Assembly: GCF_016406145.1 (NCBI RefSeq)
Contig: NZ_CP066307.1
Location: 16,361-80,360, forward strand
Length of the DNA: 64,000 bases
Source of the DNA: Pseudomonas putida
GTDB lineage: Bacteria; Pseudomonadota; Gammaproteobacteria; Pseudomonadales; Pseudomonadaceae
Direction of reading: 5' to 3'
This document shows positions 27,186 to 34,759 of the stretch, piece after piece. The translations under genes and the position numbers were made by a program. Below the pieces are notes generated by a model that did not search any database, was not told the DNA's origin, and saw only the letters and a program-made list of their open reading frames with translations. Position 1 is the first letter of the stretch, and the number at the start of each line of letters is the position of its first letter.

Positions 27186-27729
27186 TCGCCCTGCCGTCAT
27201 CCGAGGCATAGCGCGAGGCCTGCGGCCCGGGCTTTCGTGCTACGCATCGAGCCACAGCTACGCCGCGTCTCGCCCCTTCGGGCTTCAATCCCTCTCGCCT
27301 GCGCACCTGGCCCGCCAGGCGCTGCGCGCTCCGCTTGCCCTCCGGCCTGCCGGCCTGCGCGGCGGCCTGCTGGCCACCTTGCCGCCCCTGCGCGTCCTGG
27401 GTGTGCTCATCACCCTCCGGCTGGCCGCTATCAGCCCTAATCGCCTACCCTCCGCTGGGCCTATGCCGTCAAGGGGCTTTCGCGGCATATGCTCACTCCC
27501 TTCGGTCGCTCCGCTATTCCACGGTCCCCATGACGGCGGCCCAGCTCCGGGTAGTCGGGGCTTACCGCGACCAACCGAAGGCTGACGAGCAGATCCACCG
27601 GGGGAGATTCACGCTCCAGGGCAAAAGCGGGGCTGCACCCGCTTCGCGGGCGCGCTTTATGTTTACCTCCCGCTCCCACCTCGGCATCTAAGCAGCTCCG
27701 AAAAGCGCGCCGCGTCAAGTCAATTATTA

Positions 27730-27781
27730 GTCAAAGATTGTTTGACCAACAGTTGACGACAGCGCCCCGATTTGAGATACT
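27730..27781 (+). promoter_or_regulatory. operator and promoter of CUP copy B
   Basis: GTCAAA-n5-TTTGAC dyad (27730-27746), -35 TTGACG (27753-27758), 17-bp spacer, -10 GATACT (27776-27781). Confidence 0.75.
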
Positions 27782-27810
27782 AACCACGTCGAAGCAATAC
27801 CGCCTCGACA

Positions 27811-27843
27811 CCCCGGACACCAGCGGCAGCAACCGCTCCGGGG
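27811..27843 (+). other. 5'-UTR hairpin, copy B
   Basis: CCCCGGA...TCCGGGG with the inner AGCGG/CCGCT stem kept and only the loop changed (GGCAGCAA), followed by GAAGGAG. Confidence 0.8.
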
Positions 27844-27865
27844 AATCTGCGAAGGAGATACAAAA

Positions 27866-28702
27866 ATGCGTCTTTCCAGCAACTTCCGTAATCCGTGCAT
27901 GATCCGCAGCGATGCCCCTCTGACCAATGACGAGATTGCCCGCGTGGCGCCCTCGATCTTTGCCGAGGAAGCGCACGACAGCCGTTCGGAACGTTACCTG
28001 TACATTCCAACCGTCAAGGTGCTCGATGCGCTGCGCACAGAAGGTTTTCAGCCGTTCATGGCGTGCCAGACCCGCGTCCGCAACACCGACAAACGCGAGC
28101 ACACCAAGCACATGATTCGCCTGCGCCATGCCAGCAACATCATGAGCAAGGAAGCGAACGAAATCATTCTGCTGAACAGCCACGACGGCAGCAGCAGCTA
28201 CCAGATGATGGCCGGCAAGTTCCGTTTCGTGTGCGCTAACGGGCTGGTCCTGGGCGACATGGCGATGGATCAGAAAGTGCGCCACAGCGGCCGCATTGAC
28301 GTTGTTAACGACGTTATCGAAGGTGCCTATGAGGTGCTGGGCCAGTTCGAGCAGATCGACGCCAACCTTGACGACATGCAGCACTACCACTTGCGCCAGG
28401 AAGAGCAAGAAGCGTTCGCCATGGCGGCCCTGGCCTACCGCTACGACCCATCCGAAGGCCCTGCCCCGGTCACGCCGTCGCAACTGCTGATGCCGCGCCG
28501 TGCCGAAGACCGCGCAAGCGATCTCTGGACCACGTTCAACCGCGTGCAGGAAAACACCATCAAGGGCGGCTTGCGTGGCCGCAACAAGCAAGGACGCCGG
28601 ACAACTACCCGCGCCGTTAACGGCATTGACCAAGACGTGAAACTCAATCGCGCCTTGTGGGTACTGGCCCAGGCCCTGCGCAGCGGTCAAGCCGCCGCGT
28701 AA
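27866..28702 (+). CDS. DUF932-family protein
   Basis: 278 residues with the DUF932 (phage/plasmid-like protein) signature in the first two thirds: RYLYIPTVKVLDALRTEG, THKHMIRLRHA-type segment (EHTKHMIRLRHASN), GKFRFVCANGLVLGD. Such proteins are common in leading regions and phages; biochemical role unknown. First gene after CUP-B with an AAGGAG site 8 bp away. A strong terminator follows, so it may be made in excess over the downstream genes. Confidence 0.88.
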   Translation: MRLSSNFRNPCMIRSDAPLTNDEIARVAPSIFAEEAHDSRSERYLYIPTVKVLDALRTEGFQPFMACQTRVRNTDKREHTKHMIRLRHASNIMSKEANEIILLNSHDGSSSYQMMAGKFRFVCANGLVLGDMAMDQKVRHSGRIDVVNDVIEGAYEVLGQFEQIDANLDDMQHYHLRQEEQEAFAMAALAYRYDPSEGPAPVTPSQLLMPRRAEDRASDLWTTFNRVQENTIKGGLRGRNKQGRRTTTRAVNGIDQDVKLNRALWVLAQALRSGQAAA

Positions 28703-28708
28703 CTGGCG

Positions 28709-28735
28709 AGCCGGGCGTTAAACGCCCGGCTTTCC
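28709..28735 (+). terminator. terminator or attenuator after DUF932
   Basis: AGCCGGGCGTT-a-AACGCCCGGCT followed by TTTCC. The T-run is short, so read-through to the next genes is likely. Confidence 0.75.
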
Positions 28736-28757
28736 CCCGCCCTTGGAGGATCGAACC

Positions 28758-29186
28758 ATGTGCAAAGTCTTCTATGTCCCTGGCCATACCGCGATCATCG
28801 ACTATGCCCGCCAGATCGGGCCAAACATGTGGATGGCCCAGCATTCCGGGCTGATGCTGCCCGAGCTGCGCGTGCGTTACCCCGGCGCCATCCTGGGCGA
28901 CGAAGAGGCGTTTTTGATCGATCAAGAACGCGCCTATGGCACGCCACCGGCACGCACGACCGCCGCCCGTTTCGAGTTCAACCTTTCGCAGCGCCCCGTC
29001 ATCGACTACCACGCCGACGAGCTGGGCGCGTCGTTCAAGCTGGCCGACCTGGACCACGGCAACATGACGACCATTTTTGCCCAGTGGGGCGGGCGCTACT
29101 GGACCTTGACGGGCCTGGCCACCCTGCCCCACCTGCTCATCATGCGCCGCATCGCTACCCACTCCCTGGCCGTGGCCAAGGCCTAA
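28758..29186 (+). CDS. unknown leading-region protein, 142 residues
   Basis: ATG 28758 after GGAGGATCG; product MCKVFYVPGHTAIIDYARQI with a conserved-looking middle (FEFNLSQRPVIDYHADELG). Globular, no recognised motif. Part of the CUP-B operon by spacing and direction. Confidence 0.7.
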   Translation: MCKVFYVPGHTAIIDYARQIGPNMWMAQHSGLMLPELRVRYPGAILGDEEAFLIDQERAYGTPPARTTAARFEFNLSQRPVIDYHADELGASFKLADLDHGNMTTIFAQWGGRYWTLTGLATLPHLLIMRRIATHSLAVAKA

Positions 29187-29202
29187 GATCGAGGAACCGA
29201 CC

Positions 29203-29706
29203 ATGACTTACGAACGCACGTTGGAAGCCTACCGATCGTTACTCAAGGCCAACCCTGGGCATGGCCTGCTCATCCCTGGGGATTGCGTGGCGTTTCTGCT
29301 CGACTCTGACCAGCTTTACGCCTGCCAGGTGCAGGACGGTCGGCCACTTCTGGCGTGGATGTTTCCGATCACCGCCGAAGCCTGGGACGATGACGACGAA
29401 GCGTGGTTGTGCGATGCGGGCGGCCTGGAGACAGCCGACGCGATCAACGACCCGCAGTTTGTGCCCCTGCTGATATGGGACCGCCAGACACTGGAAAGCG
29501 AAACCGTGGCGGCAGTCGCCGCCAAGGTTGGTACCAGTGACCAGGGCGTTGCCATTAGTATCGAGCGCAACAACGAGGGGACGTTTTACGTCATCTGGAA
29601 AGCCACCGCCCAGGGCGTCAAACGGCACCGGCTCCATGCCGGTTCCACAGATGCCCGCCGCCTGGAAGCGCATGCGCGGGGCTTCATCGAGCAAATGAAC
29701 CAGTAG
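29203..29706 (+). CDS. unknown leading-region protein, 167 residues
   Basis: ATG 29203 after GAGGAACCGACC; acidic protein (TAEAWDDDDEAWLCDAGG) with a beta-rich C-terminal half. The strong acidity and leading-region position recall DNA-mimic anti-restriction proteins, but no ArdA/ArdB motif is visible, so this is only a possibility. Confidence 0.7.
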   Translation: MTYERTLEAYRSLLKANPGHGLLIPGDCVAFLLDSDQLYACQVQDGRPLLAWMFPITAEAWDDDDEAWLCDAGGLETADAINDPQFVPLLIWDRQTLESETVAAVAAKVGTSDQGVAISIERNNEGTFYVIWKATAQGVKRHRLHAGSTDARRLEAHARGFIEQMNQ

Positions 29707-29766
29707 CACGCTTGACCCGTAGCCCTGCCGGTAGCAGGGCATTCAGCCAACAGTAAGGAACCGCGA

Positions 29767-30117
29767 ATGCAGCCCACCCAGCCGAAATACACCGCCGAAC
29801 AATGGACCGCTTCCCTGCCTGCGCTCCGGGGCATGTCCACCAAGACCCTGGACATTGCCAGGGCGGTGCTGGTGGAGGGCAAGGAACCTATCGAGGTGGC
29901 CAACAACATCGGCCAGTCGCGGCAGCTTGTACACGCTGCAATCAAGCGCGTAACCGCCGTGCTGGAACGCCAGACCGTCGGCCTTGTGCCCGTCATGGTC
30001 TGGCTCACCCCCGAGGAAGCCGAGCAGGTCAAGCAGATGGCCGCCAAACATGAGCAGCCAAAGGAGGCCCAACCAGGGACCACAAAGAAGACACCTAACC
30101 GACAGAAAAAGGCCTAG
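29767..30117 (+). CDS. KorA/TrfB-fold transcriptional regulator (possible ArdK analogue)
   Basis: 116 residues. Residues 25-65 (KTLDIARAVLVEGKEPIEV then GQSRQLVHAAIKRVTAVLE) align by eye with the helix-turn-helix of IncP KorA (TIEIARGVLVDGK, LTRGAVSQAVHRV). The C-terminus is lysine-rich. ArdK controls CUP promoters in IncN and IncW plasmids; by position inside the CUP-B unit this protein is the best candidate to bind the GTCAAA-n5-TTTGAC operators here. Confidence 0.8.
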   Translation: MQPTQPKYTAEQWTASLPALRGMSTKTLDIARAVLVEGKEPIEVANNIGQSRQLVHAAIKRVTAVLERQTVGLVPVMVWLTPEEAEQVKQMAAKHEQPKEAQPGTTKKTPNRQKKA

Positions 30118-30164
30118 ATGGCGCCTTTCTGTCACGGACAGTTTGACTGCTGAGGGATTTGCAG

Positions 30165-30377
30165 ATGCTTACACCAACAGAGGAAAAGGGCGTGCTCGAT
30201 TACCTGGCCTGCCTTGAATGGGTCGCCAGCGCCGAGGTTGCAGAGATCCGCCAGCGCCTGGAAACAGCGACCGGCCAAGTCCGCGAGGATCTGGTGACTG
30301 CGATCAAGCAACAAATGGGCGGGGGCCGTCCCGAATTGGCCTGGTACTTCCACCACCTGGCCAGCGAGAAAATCTAG
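30165..30377 (+). CDS. small unknown protein before CUP-C
   Basis: 70 residues from ATG 30165 (MLTPTEEKGVLDYLACLEWV), helical. Its stop lies right at the start of CUP copy C. The TTG two codons earlier is a less likely start. Confidence 0.6.
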   Translation: MLTPTEEKGVLDYLACLEWVASAEVAEIRQRLETATGQVREDLVTAIKQQMGGGRPELAWYFHHLASEKI

Positions 30378-30895
30378 TGCGAGGCCTGCGGCCCGGGCTT
30401 TCGTGCTACGCATCGAGCCACAGCTGCGCCGTGTCTCGCCCCTTCGGGCTTCAATCCCTCTCGCCTGCGCACCTGGCCCGCCAGGCGCTGCGCGCTCCGC
30501 TTGCCCTCCGGCCTGTCGGCCTGCGCGGCGGCCTGCTGGCCACCTTGCCGCCCCTGCGCGTCCTGGGTGTGCTCATCACCCTCCGGCTGGCCGCTATCAG
30601 CCCTATTCGCCTACCCTCCGCTGGGCCTATGCCGTCAAGGGGCTTTCGCGGCATATGCTCACTCCCTCCGGTCGCTCCGCTATTCCACGGTCCCCATGAC
30701 GGCGGCCCAGCTCCGGGTAGTCGGGGCTTACCGCGACCAACCGAAGGCTGACGAGCAGATCCACCGGGGGAGACTTACGCTCCAGGGCAAAAGCGGGGCT
30801 GCACCCGCTTCGCGGGCGCGCTTTATGTTTACCTCCCGCTCCCACCTCGGCATCTAAGCAGCTCCGAAAAGCGCGCCGCGTCAAGTCAATTATTC

Positions 30896-30947
30896 GTCAA
30901 AGATTGTTTGACCAACAGTTGACGACAGCGCCACGATTTGAGATACT
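30896..30947 (+). promoter_or_regulatory. operator and promoter of CUP copy C
   Basis: GTCAAA-n5-TTTGAC (30896-30912), -35 TTGACG (30919-30924), 17-bp spacer, -10 GATACT (30942-30947). Confidence 0.75.
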
Positions 30948-30976
30948 AACCACGTCGAAGCAATACCGCCTCGACA

Positions 30977-31009
30977 CCCCGGACACCAGCGGCGGCAACC
31001 GCTCCGGGG
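30977..31009 (+). other. 5'-UTR hairpin, copy C
   Basis: CCCCGGA...TCCGGGG with AGCGG/CCGCT inner stem, 26 nt before the start codon at 31035. Confidence 0.8.
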
Positions 31010-31034
31010 CAATCTGCGAAAGGAGATTCAACCC

Positions 31035-31289
31035 ATGACTATCGAAACCCACATCCTGTATTTCAGCGAAGCCGAGGCCCTGCGCGAGTTCAGCGGCTTC
31101 ACCGTTGAAGTGTCCCATCAGGCTCGCCCGAACCAGACCCCATCCAACGTCACCATGTACATGATCGTTGCCCAGCGTGGCGGCATCGGTCGCCGCGAGG
31201 TGATCGCGGAGTTCCCGCTGGAAATGCACGCCACGATCTTCCGTGACATGTGCGAAGGCTTTGTGCGCAGCGAGCGCCTGACCAAGTAA
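31035..31289 (+). CDS. unknown leading-region protein, 84 residues
   Basis: First gene of the CUP-C unit, start ATG 31035 after AAAGGAG. Product MTIETHILYFSEAEALREFS... ending SERLTK; small alpha/beta protein with no recognised motif. Closest CUP-driven gene to oriT, so the first to enter a recipient. Confidence 0.75.
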   Translation: MTIETHILYFSEAEALREFSGFTVEVSHQARPNQTPSNVTMYMIVAQRGGIGRREVIAEFPLEMHATIFRDMCEGFVRSERLTK

Positions 31290-31298
31290 ACCAACCCC

Positions 31299-31333
31299 GG
31301 CCCGGATACCAGCGGCGGCAACCGCTCCGGGCC
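31299..31333 (+). other. fourth copy of the UTR hairpin, without promoter
   Basis: GGCCCGGA...TCCGGGCC. Compared with the other three the outer pairs changed together (GG/CC added), so pairing is kept. It lies between two co-directional genes with no CUP promoter in front, 26 nt before the next start. Confidence 0.8.
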
Positions 31334-31359
31334 TTCCTCTGCGAAAAAAGGAGTTACCT

Positions 31360-31536
31360 ATGGCTACTCAAGCCCTTCCCTCGTTCCGTGTCTTCCTGGC
31401 CCGCCTGGCCGCTTCTGCGCGCCGCGCAGCGGCCCCAGCTCGCCCGGTGCCGTCCATGCAGCAACTGGCCGAGCGCGGCCAGTTAATGGAGGCCGCCGAC
31501 CTTCTGACCCTCGCACGGGCTGTTAAACGGGCCTAA
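31360..31536 (+). CDS. 58-residue basic protein, unknown
   Basis: ATG 31360 after AAAAAAGGAG; product MATQALPSFRVFLARLAASA, arginine/alanine-rich, then QQLAERGQLMEAADLLTLAR. An amphipathic basic helix suggests nucleic-acid or membrane contact. It is preceded by the promoterless hairpin at 31299. Confidence 0.65.
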   Translation: MATQALPSFRVFLARLAASARRAAAPARPVPSMQQLAERGQLMEAADLLTLARAVKRA

Positions 31537-31596
31537 CCCCACTACCCAACCGAGCGCCGCGGCTTCGCCCCGGCGCTCCCCGCTGGAGAACAGGAT

Positions 31597-31842
31597 ATGT
31601 ACGGACACCAGACCACGCCGACCAAGGCCGCCAGGACGTGCCAGGCGCTTGCCGCCGCTGCGCGCAAGGCCGAGCTGCAACACGATTGGGAAGTGGCCGC
31701 AGAGTTCTACGAGGCCGCCGCAACGTTCATCACCAAACCGGGCGAACTGGCGCACCGCGATAGCGCCGGCTTGCTGCGTAAGGCCGCCGCCTGCTGGGAA
31801 GCTGGGGATCGAGGCCAAGGCGCAGGACCTGGCCACCGTTGA
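31597..31842 (+). CDS. unknown protein with TPR-like helices, 81 residues
   Basis: ATG 31597 after GGAGAACAG; product MYGHQTTPTKAARTCQALAA followed by EVAAEFYEAAATFI and RDSAGLLRKAAACWEAG, which look like a single TPR-like hairpin. The last residues are Gly-rich. Terminated by the hairpin at 31864. Confidence 0.65.
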   Translation: MYGHQTTPTKAARTCQALAAAARKAELQHDWEVAAEFYEAAATFITKPGELAHRDSAGLLRKAAACWEAGDRGQGAGPGHR

Positions 31843-31847
31843 AAATG

Positions 31848-31863
31848 TGGATTGCGCAATCCA
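31848..31863. repeat. 16-bp palindrome TGGATTGCGCAATCCA, copy 1
   Basis: Perfect palindrome between convergent genes. Other copies: 32687-32702 (one mismatch), 32715-32730 and 34174-34189. Confidence 0.85.
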
Positions 31864-31888
31864 AAAGGCCCGCTTACGCGGGCCTTTG
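31864..31888. terminator. bidirectional terminator between convergent genes
   Basis: AGGCCCGC-ttac-GCGGGCCT with A residues on one side and T residues on the other; serves both the 31597 gene and the leftward SprT-like gene. Confidence 0.85.
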
Positions 31889-32668
31889 TCATCGTGCGAC
31901 CGGCTGGAATGGCGCCCCGGCGCAATGCTCGCCGCCGCACAGAATCGCCAGCTCAGGCTTGCCCCATACCTGCGTTGCGCACTTCGGGCACCGGTACTTG
32001 ACCCGGTTTGACCGGTTCGGCGGCACCTCGGGCGGCAGCTCCACCAACTCACCGAGCGGCCCCAGGTCATCACCGCCTTGATCCACGCCTAGCGCCTGCC
32101 CTTCGTCCTCACCGTCCACGTCATCGACAAACCCGCGACCGTTCGAGCCGGTCGGCGGATCAATTTGCGGTCGCTCCGGAGGAAAACGGTCGTACCACGA
32201 CAGGGAGAAGTCCCGCGTCAGCAGCTCCGCGCAGCTCACGTCAAAGCGGCCGCCTGGAATGATGTAATGATCCATTTGTTCGCCCAGGCGCTTACCACCA
32301 GGTGCGCCGGTATTGCTGGGCATCAGGCCCAGGGCTTCCATGCGGGCGGCCCATTCTTTGTTGTGGTAGCCACGCCGGCCTGGCGCGCCAAAGTGGAACT
32401 GCCACAGGTGCACCATTTCATGGGCCAGCACCGACAGCGTTTTACGCAATGAGCGAATCGCGAAGTAGCCGGGGTTCATGGCGATTTCATCGGTCATTTC
32501 ACCGCTACGACGGGCGAAGCGCTTGCGCGAGAAGTAGCCGTAGGTTCGGCGTTCACGCTGGAGGGTGATAAGGCAGTCCGGTAGCTGGCCGTCGAACAGC
32601 TGGACGTTGAAGTGTTCGTACGCCAGTTGCAGCTCGGCATAGACCTCATGAGTCGGCAGTAGCGACAT
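31889..32668 (-). CDS. SprT-like zinc metalloprotein
   Basis: 259 residues from ATG 32668 (MSLLPTHEVYAELQLAYEHF); a TTG 30 bp further up is less likely because it falls in the palindromic promoter. The HExxH motif is LAHEMVHLWQFHFG, a third ligand is likely in YHNKEWAARM, and the C-terminus has a zinc ribbon (YRCPKCATQVW...CGGEHC). SprT/Spartan proteins cleave DNA-protein crosslinks, and ArdC carries a related fold. A role on incoming single-stranded plasmid DNA is plausible. Confidence 0.85.
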   Translation of the reverse strand: MSLLPTHEVYAELQLAYEHFNVQLFDGQLPDCLITLQRERRTYGYFSRKRFARRSGEMTDEIAMNPGYFAIRSLRKTLSVLAHEMVHLWQFHFGAPGRRGYHNKEWAARMEALGLMPSNTGAPGGKRLGEQMDHYIIPGGRFDVSCAELLTRDFSLSWYDRFPPERPQIDPPTGSNGRGFVDDVDGEDEGQALGVDQGGDDLGPLGELVELPPEVPPNRSNRVKYRCPKCATQVWGKPELAILCGGEHCAGAPFQPVAR

Positions 32669-32686
32669 GGTGACGATCCTGTCTTG

Positions 32687-32730
32687 TGGATTGTGCAATC
32701 CAGTTTAATAGAAGTGGATTGCGCAATCCA
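32687..32730 (-). promoter_or_regulatory. paired palindromic operators upstream of the SprT-like gene
   Basis: Two copies of TGGATTGnGCAATCCA (32687-32702 with T, 32715-32730 perfect), 28 bp centre to centre, flank a TTTAATAG stretch directly in front of the leftward gene. The spacing suggests two dimers on nearly the same DNA face. Confidence 0.75.
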
Positions 32731-32732
32731 GA

Positions 32733-32856
32733 GCGAGGCCTTCGGCGCGGGCTGTCGTGCTGCGCATCGAGCCACAGCTGCGCCGCGTCTCGCCCCTTCG
32801 GGCTTCCATCCCTCTCGCCTCCGCGCCTGGTTCCCAGGCGCTGCGCGCTCCGCTTA
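32733..32856 (+). repeat. truncated, diverged CUP-like fragment
   Basis: About 125 bp matching the first part of copies B and C (GCGAGGCC, CGAGCCACAGCTGCGCCG, TCGCCCCTTCGGGCTTC) but drifting and ending before the promoter. The 80 bp to 32936 contain an inverted repeat GGCCGCC..GGCGGCC and no gene. Confidence 0.7.
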
Positions 32857-32936
32857 CCGCACGGGAGCGCCTGCGGCGACTCCCACAAACGGCGAGGCCG
32901 CCTTGCGGCGGCCTCAGCGTATGTCACACCCCGGCG

Positions 32937-33320
32937 CTAGCCGGCAACCAGGCGGTAGAAGAGCAGGGCACCGCCCAGGCCTCCGGCCAGGCCGGCGATG
33001 CCAGCGCAGATCGCCGCCACCCACACCGTGCGGCGCTGGGTCGCGGCCAACAAGCTTTTGGCTTGGCGGTCCAGCTTCTCCAGGGCCTTGTCATGCCGGG
33101 ACTCGGTTTCCCGAATCGCGGCAGTCAGCTCCCGGTGAGCCGTGACCAGCTCGGCACGCGCATCCTCGACCGTGGAGGCCAGGCTTGCGCCGGCCTCCTG
33201 CATCGACTGGTGCACCTCGCGGGCCGCCGCAACCGCGCCTTGGAGATCGGACACAATCTCCCTAGAGTCGCCCAGGAACCACTCAATTAATACTTCTTCT
33301 CTCGGTTTCCTAGAATCCAT
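32937..33320 (-). CDS. stbC: StbC-like membrane-anchored coiled-coil protein
   Basis: 127 residues: a coiled-coil stretch (about 25-95) followed by a C-terminal transmembrane helix (VWVAAICAGIAGLAGGLGGA). Third gene of a leftward stb operon, 18 bp after stbB. The R388 homologue's role is not understood; identification rests on order and topology. Confidence 0.7.
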   Translation of the reverse strand: MDSRKPREEVLIEWFLGDSREIVSDLQGAVAAAREVHQSMQEAGASLASTVEDARAELVTAHRELTAAIRETESRHDKALEKLDRQAKSLLAATQRRTVWVAAICAGIAGLAGGLGGALLFYRLVAG

Positions 33321-33338
33321 TACTGGTACTCCGGTCGC

Positions 33339-34043
33339 TTAGGCCGTCAAGGCGGCGTAGCATTCGTCCAAGTTTTGACGAATAGGTTTTGCATAACTTG
33401 TCCAACGATAGAGGCTTACATACTTGCTGCGCTGTGTTTCATCAGCTTCGGCCCGTGCCAGCGCCTTGTAATCGGTATCGTCACCGATCAACTGATCGAA
33501 CGACATTTTGTTAGCGGCCAAATAACCATATACGTCACTGTCAAACAGGAACGCGCCTGGCTTGATGGTGGCCTTCTTGGTTTTCTTTACATAGTTGTAG
33601 ATCGACGGAATTTCGGCCTCGGGGTTATCTTGAATGCGGTTCGGCAGCAGAATAATGCGATCAGCCGAAACACCCATGGTCGCCAGCGCTTCTACAGTCT
33701 TCAAACTTTCCTGCCACGCTTTTTGCTCCGGCGTGACCGGGACAATGAATTGTTCGATTTCATCTATGAAGCCGTGGTAGCGCGAACCGGCCTCAAAGAA
33801 CGACTCGATGTTCGACGCGCCAATGTCAATAATCGCCACGTCCTCAAGTACCAGTTCCTCAATCAAATCGCCTACTTCACGACCGCGCATGGTCTTGACC
33901 TCGGCAATGCCCAGGTCCAAAGCAGACTGGTTGATCGACTCGATGGCAAAGAATGCCGAACTTGGCATGCGAGGGTAGAGCAGGTGCGCTGCAATAGTGG
34001 TTTTGCCGATGCTGCCGCTGTAGTTCAAGATCGCTCGTTTCAT
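33339..34043 (-). CDS. stbB: StbB, ParA/MipZ-like ATPase
   Basis: 234 residues. A deviant Walker A is at the extreme N-terminus (ILNYSGSIGKTTIAAHLL) and Walker B-like DVAIIDIGASNI in the middle. In R388 StbB promotes conjugation and balances the stability function of StbA. 3 bp after stbA, so coupled. Confidence 0.85.
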   Translation of the reverse strand: MKRAILNYSGSIGKTTIAAHLLYPRMPSSAFFAIESINQSALDLGIAEVKTMRGREVGDLIEELVLEDVAIIDIGASNIESFFEAGSRYHGFIDEIEQFIVPVTPEQKAWQESLKTVEALATMGVSADRIILLPNRIQDNPEAEIPSIYNYVKKTKKATIKPGAFLFDSDVYGYLAANKMSFDQLIGDDTDYKALARAEADETQRSKYVSLYRWTSYAKPIRQNLDECYAALTA

Positions 34044-34046
34044 ACG

Positions 34047-34454
34047 CTATTTCCTTTTGCCCGTATATTTATCATCAAGATCCGAGAAGTCCATGGAGTG
34101 GACTTTCTCAAAATCGCTACTGGTGACGATGCGACCCTTTAAGGGCGCCTCGGGTGGCGTGGGTTCATCGTTCTGGATTGCGCAATCCACTTCCTTTCCC
34201 TGACCATTGTTCCCCGGTCGGGGTAGCGGTGGAGTGGTCGCCGCTGGTGTTCCAGCTCGCTCCTGCCTGGCGGCCCTCGCTCGCATCAGCGCCTTGCAAA
34301 ATCCGTTAAACCCGATGGTCATCCCGTGCTCATTTTTGAGCGTTTCCCATACATCCTCCCGTGAGGCTCCGGCTGTCAGTGCGGCCTCGATCTCGCCGAG
34401 CATGTTCCGCACCAGGGCCGAATCGCTCCGTGGTTTTAGTCGCGACAGTGGCAT
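34047..34454 (-). CDS. stbA: StbA-like DNA-binding stability protein
   Basis: 135 residues with an N-terminal helix-turn-helix (GASREDVWETLKNEHG then GFNGFCKALMRARAARQ) like R388 StbA, a Pro-rich linker and an acidic tail. It should bind the 11-bp repeats just upstream (34489-34594), placing plasmid copies in the nucleoid and repressing the operon. A TGGATTGCGCAATCCA palindrome lies inside its coding sequence. Confidence 0.82.
   Translation of the reverse strand: MPLSRLKPRSDSALVRNMLGEIEAALTAGASREDVWETLKNEHGMTIGFNGFCKALMRARAARQERAGTPAATTPPLPRPGNNGQGKEVDCAIQNDEPTPPEAPLKGRIVTSSDFEKVHSMDFSDLDDKYTGKRK
34174..34189. repeat. 16-bp palindrome, intragenic copy in stbA
   Basis: TGGATTGCGCAATCCA encoding DCAIQ in frame. 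It is identical to 31848-31863 and 32715-32730. Confidence 0.8.
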
Positions 34455-34488
34455 CGCTTACCCCTCGTTATCGACCTCGGGCACTTTT

Positions 34489-34594
34489 GTCCCCTGTTTG
34501 TCTCTGATCCGTACTCTAAACGTCCCTTTTGGGTCTGGCAAGTCCCTTTTTTGTCTCTTCGTTGTCCTCACTCCGTCTCTCGGTTGTCTCTAAA
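34489..34594. repeat. stb direct repeats: two arrays of five, 11-bp period
   Basis: GTCTCT-like units start at 34489, 34500, 34511 (GTACTCT), 34522, 34533, then after a 9-bp step at 34542, 34553, 34564, 34575 and 34586. Two groups of five with helical phasing is the layout of the StbA-binding sites of R388, although the motif differs. Confidence 0.8.
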
Positions 34595-34759
34595 GCGTAC
34601 CCAGTGGCACCCCTGGGCCGAGAAAAGCCCCTCACGCTGCGCGTGAGGGATCAGGAGGACGCTTTTTTGCGGCCTCCGAGGGGTGCAGACGGCTGTTTTC
34701 TCCCTTAAAAGCAGAGCGGTATTTTCCCTTAACGAGCTATACACCATACGCAACGCTTC

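Larger units (their letters stand above)
27213..27865 (+). repeat. CUP-like long promoter repeat, copy B
   Basis: 653 bp. It shares its full length with copy C (offset 3,166), including a GCGAGGCCTGCGGCCCGGGC-type start missing from copy A. Substitutions versus A and C are few; in the operator it reads TTAGTCAAAG rather than TTCGTCAAAG. It ends at the DUF932 start codon. Confidence 0.88.
30379..31034 (+). repeat. CUP-like long promoter repeat, copy C
   Basis: 656 bp; from 30466 it matches copy A almost base for base (offset 23,915), and upstream of that it matches copy B. It ends at the start codon of an 84-residue gene. Confidence 0.88.

Noticed and set aside
34489..34594. CRISPR or microsatellite
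   Set aside because: An 11-bp helical period in two groups of five upstream of stbA fits protein-binding repeats.
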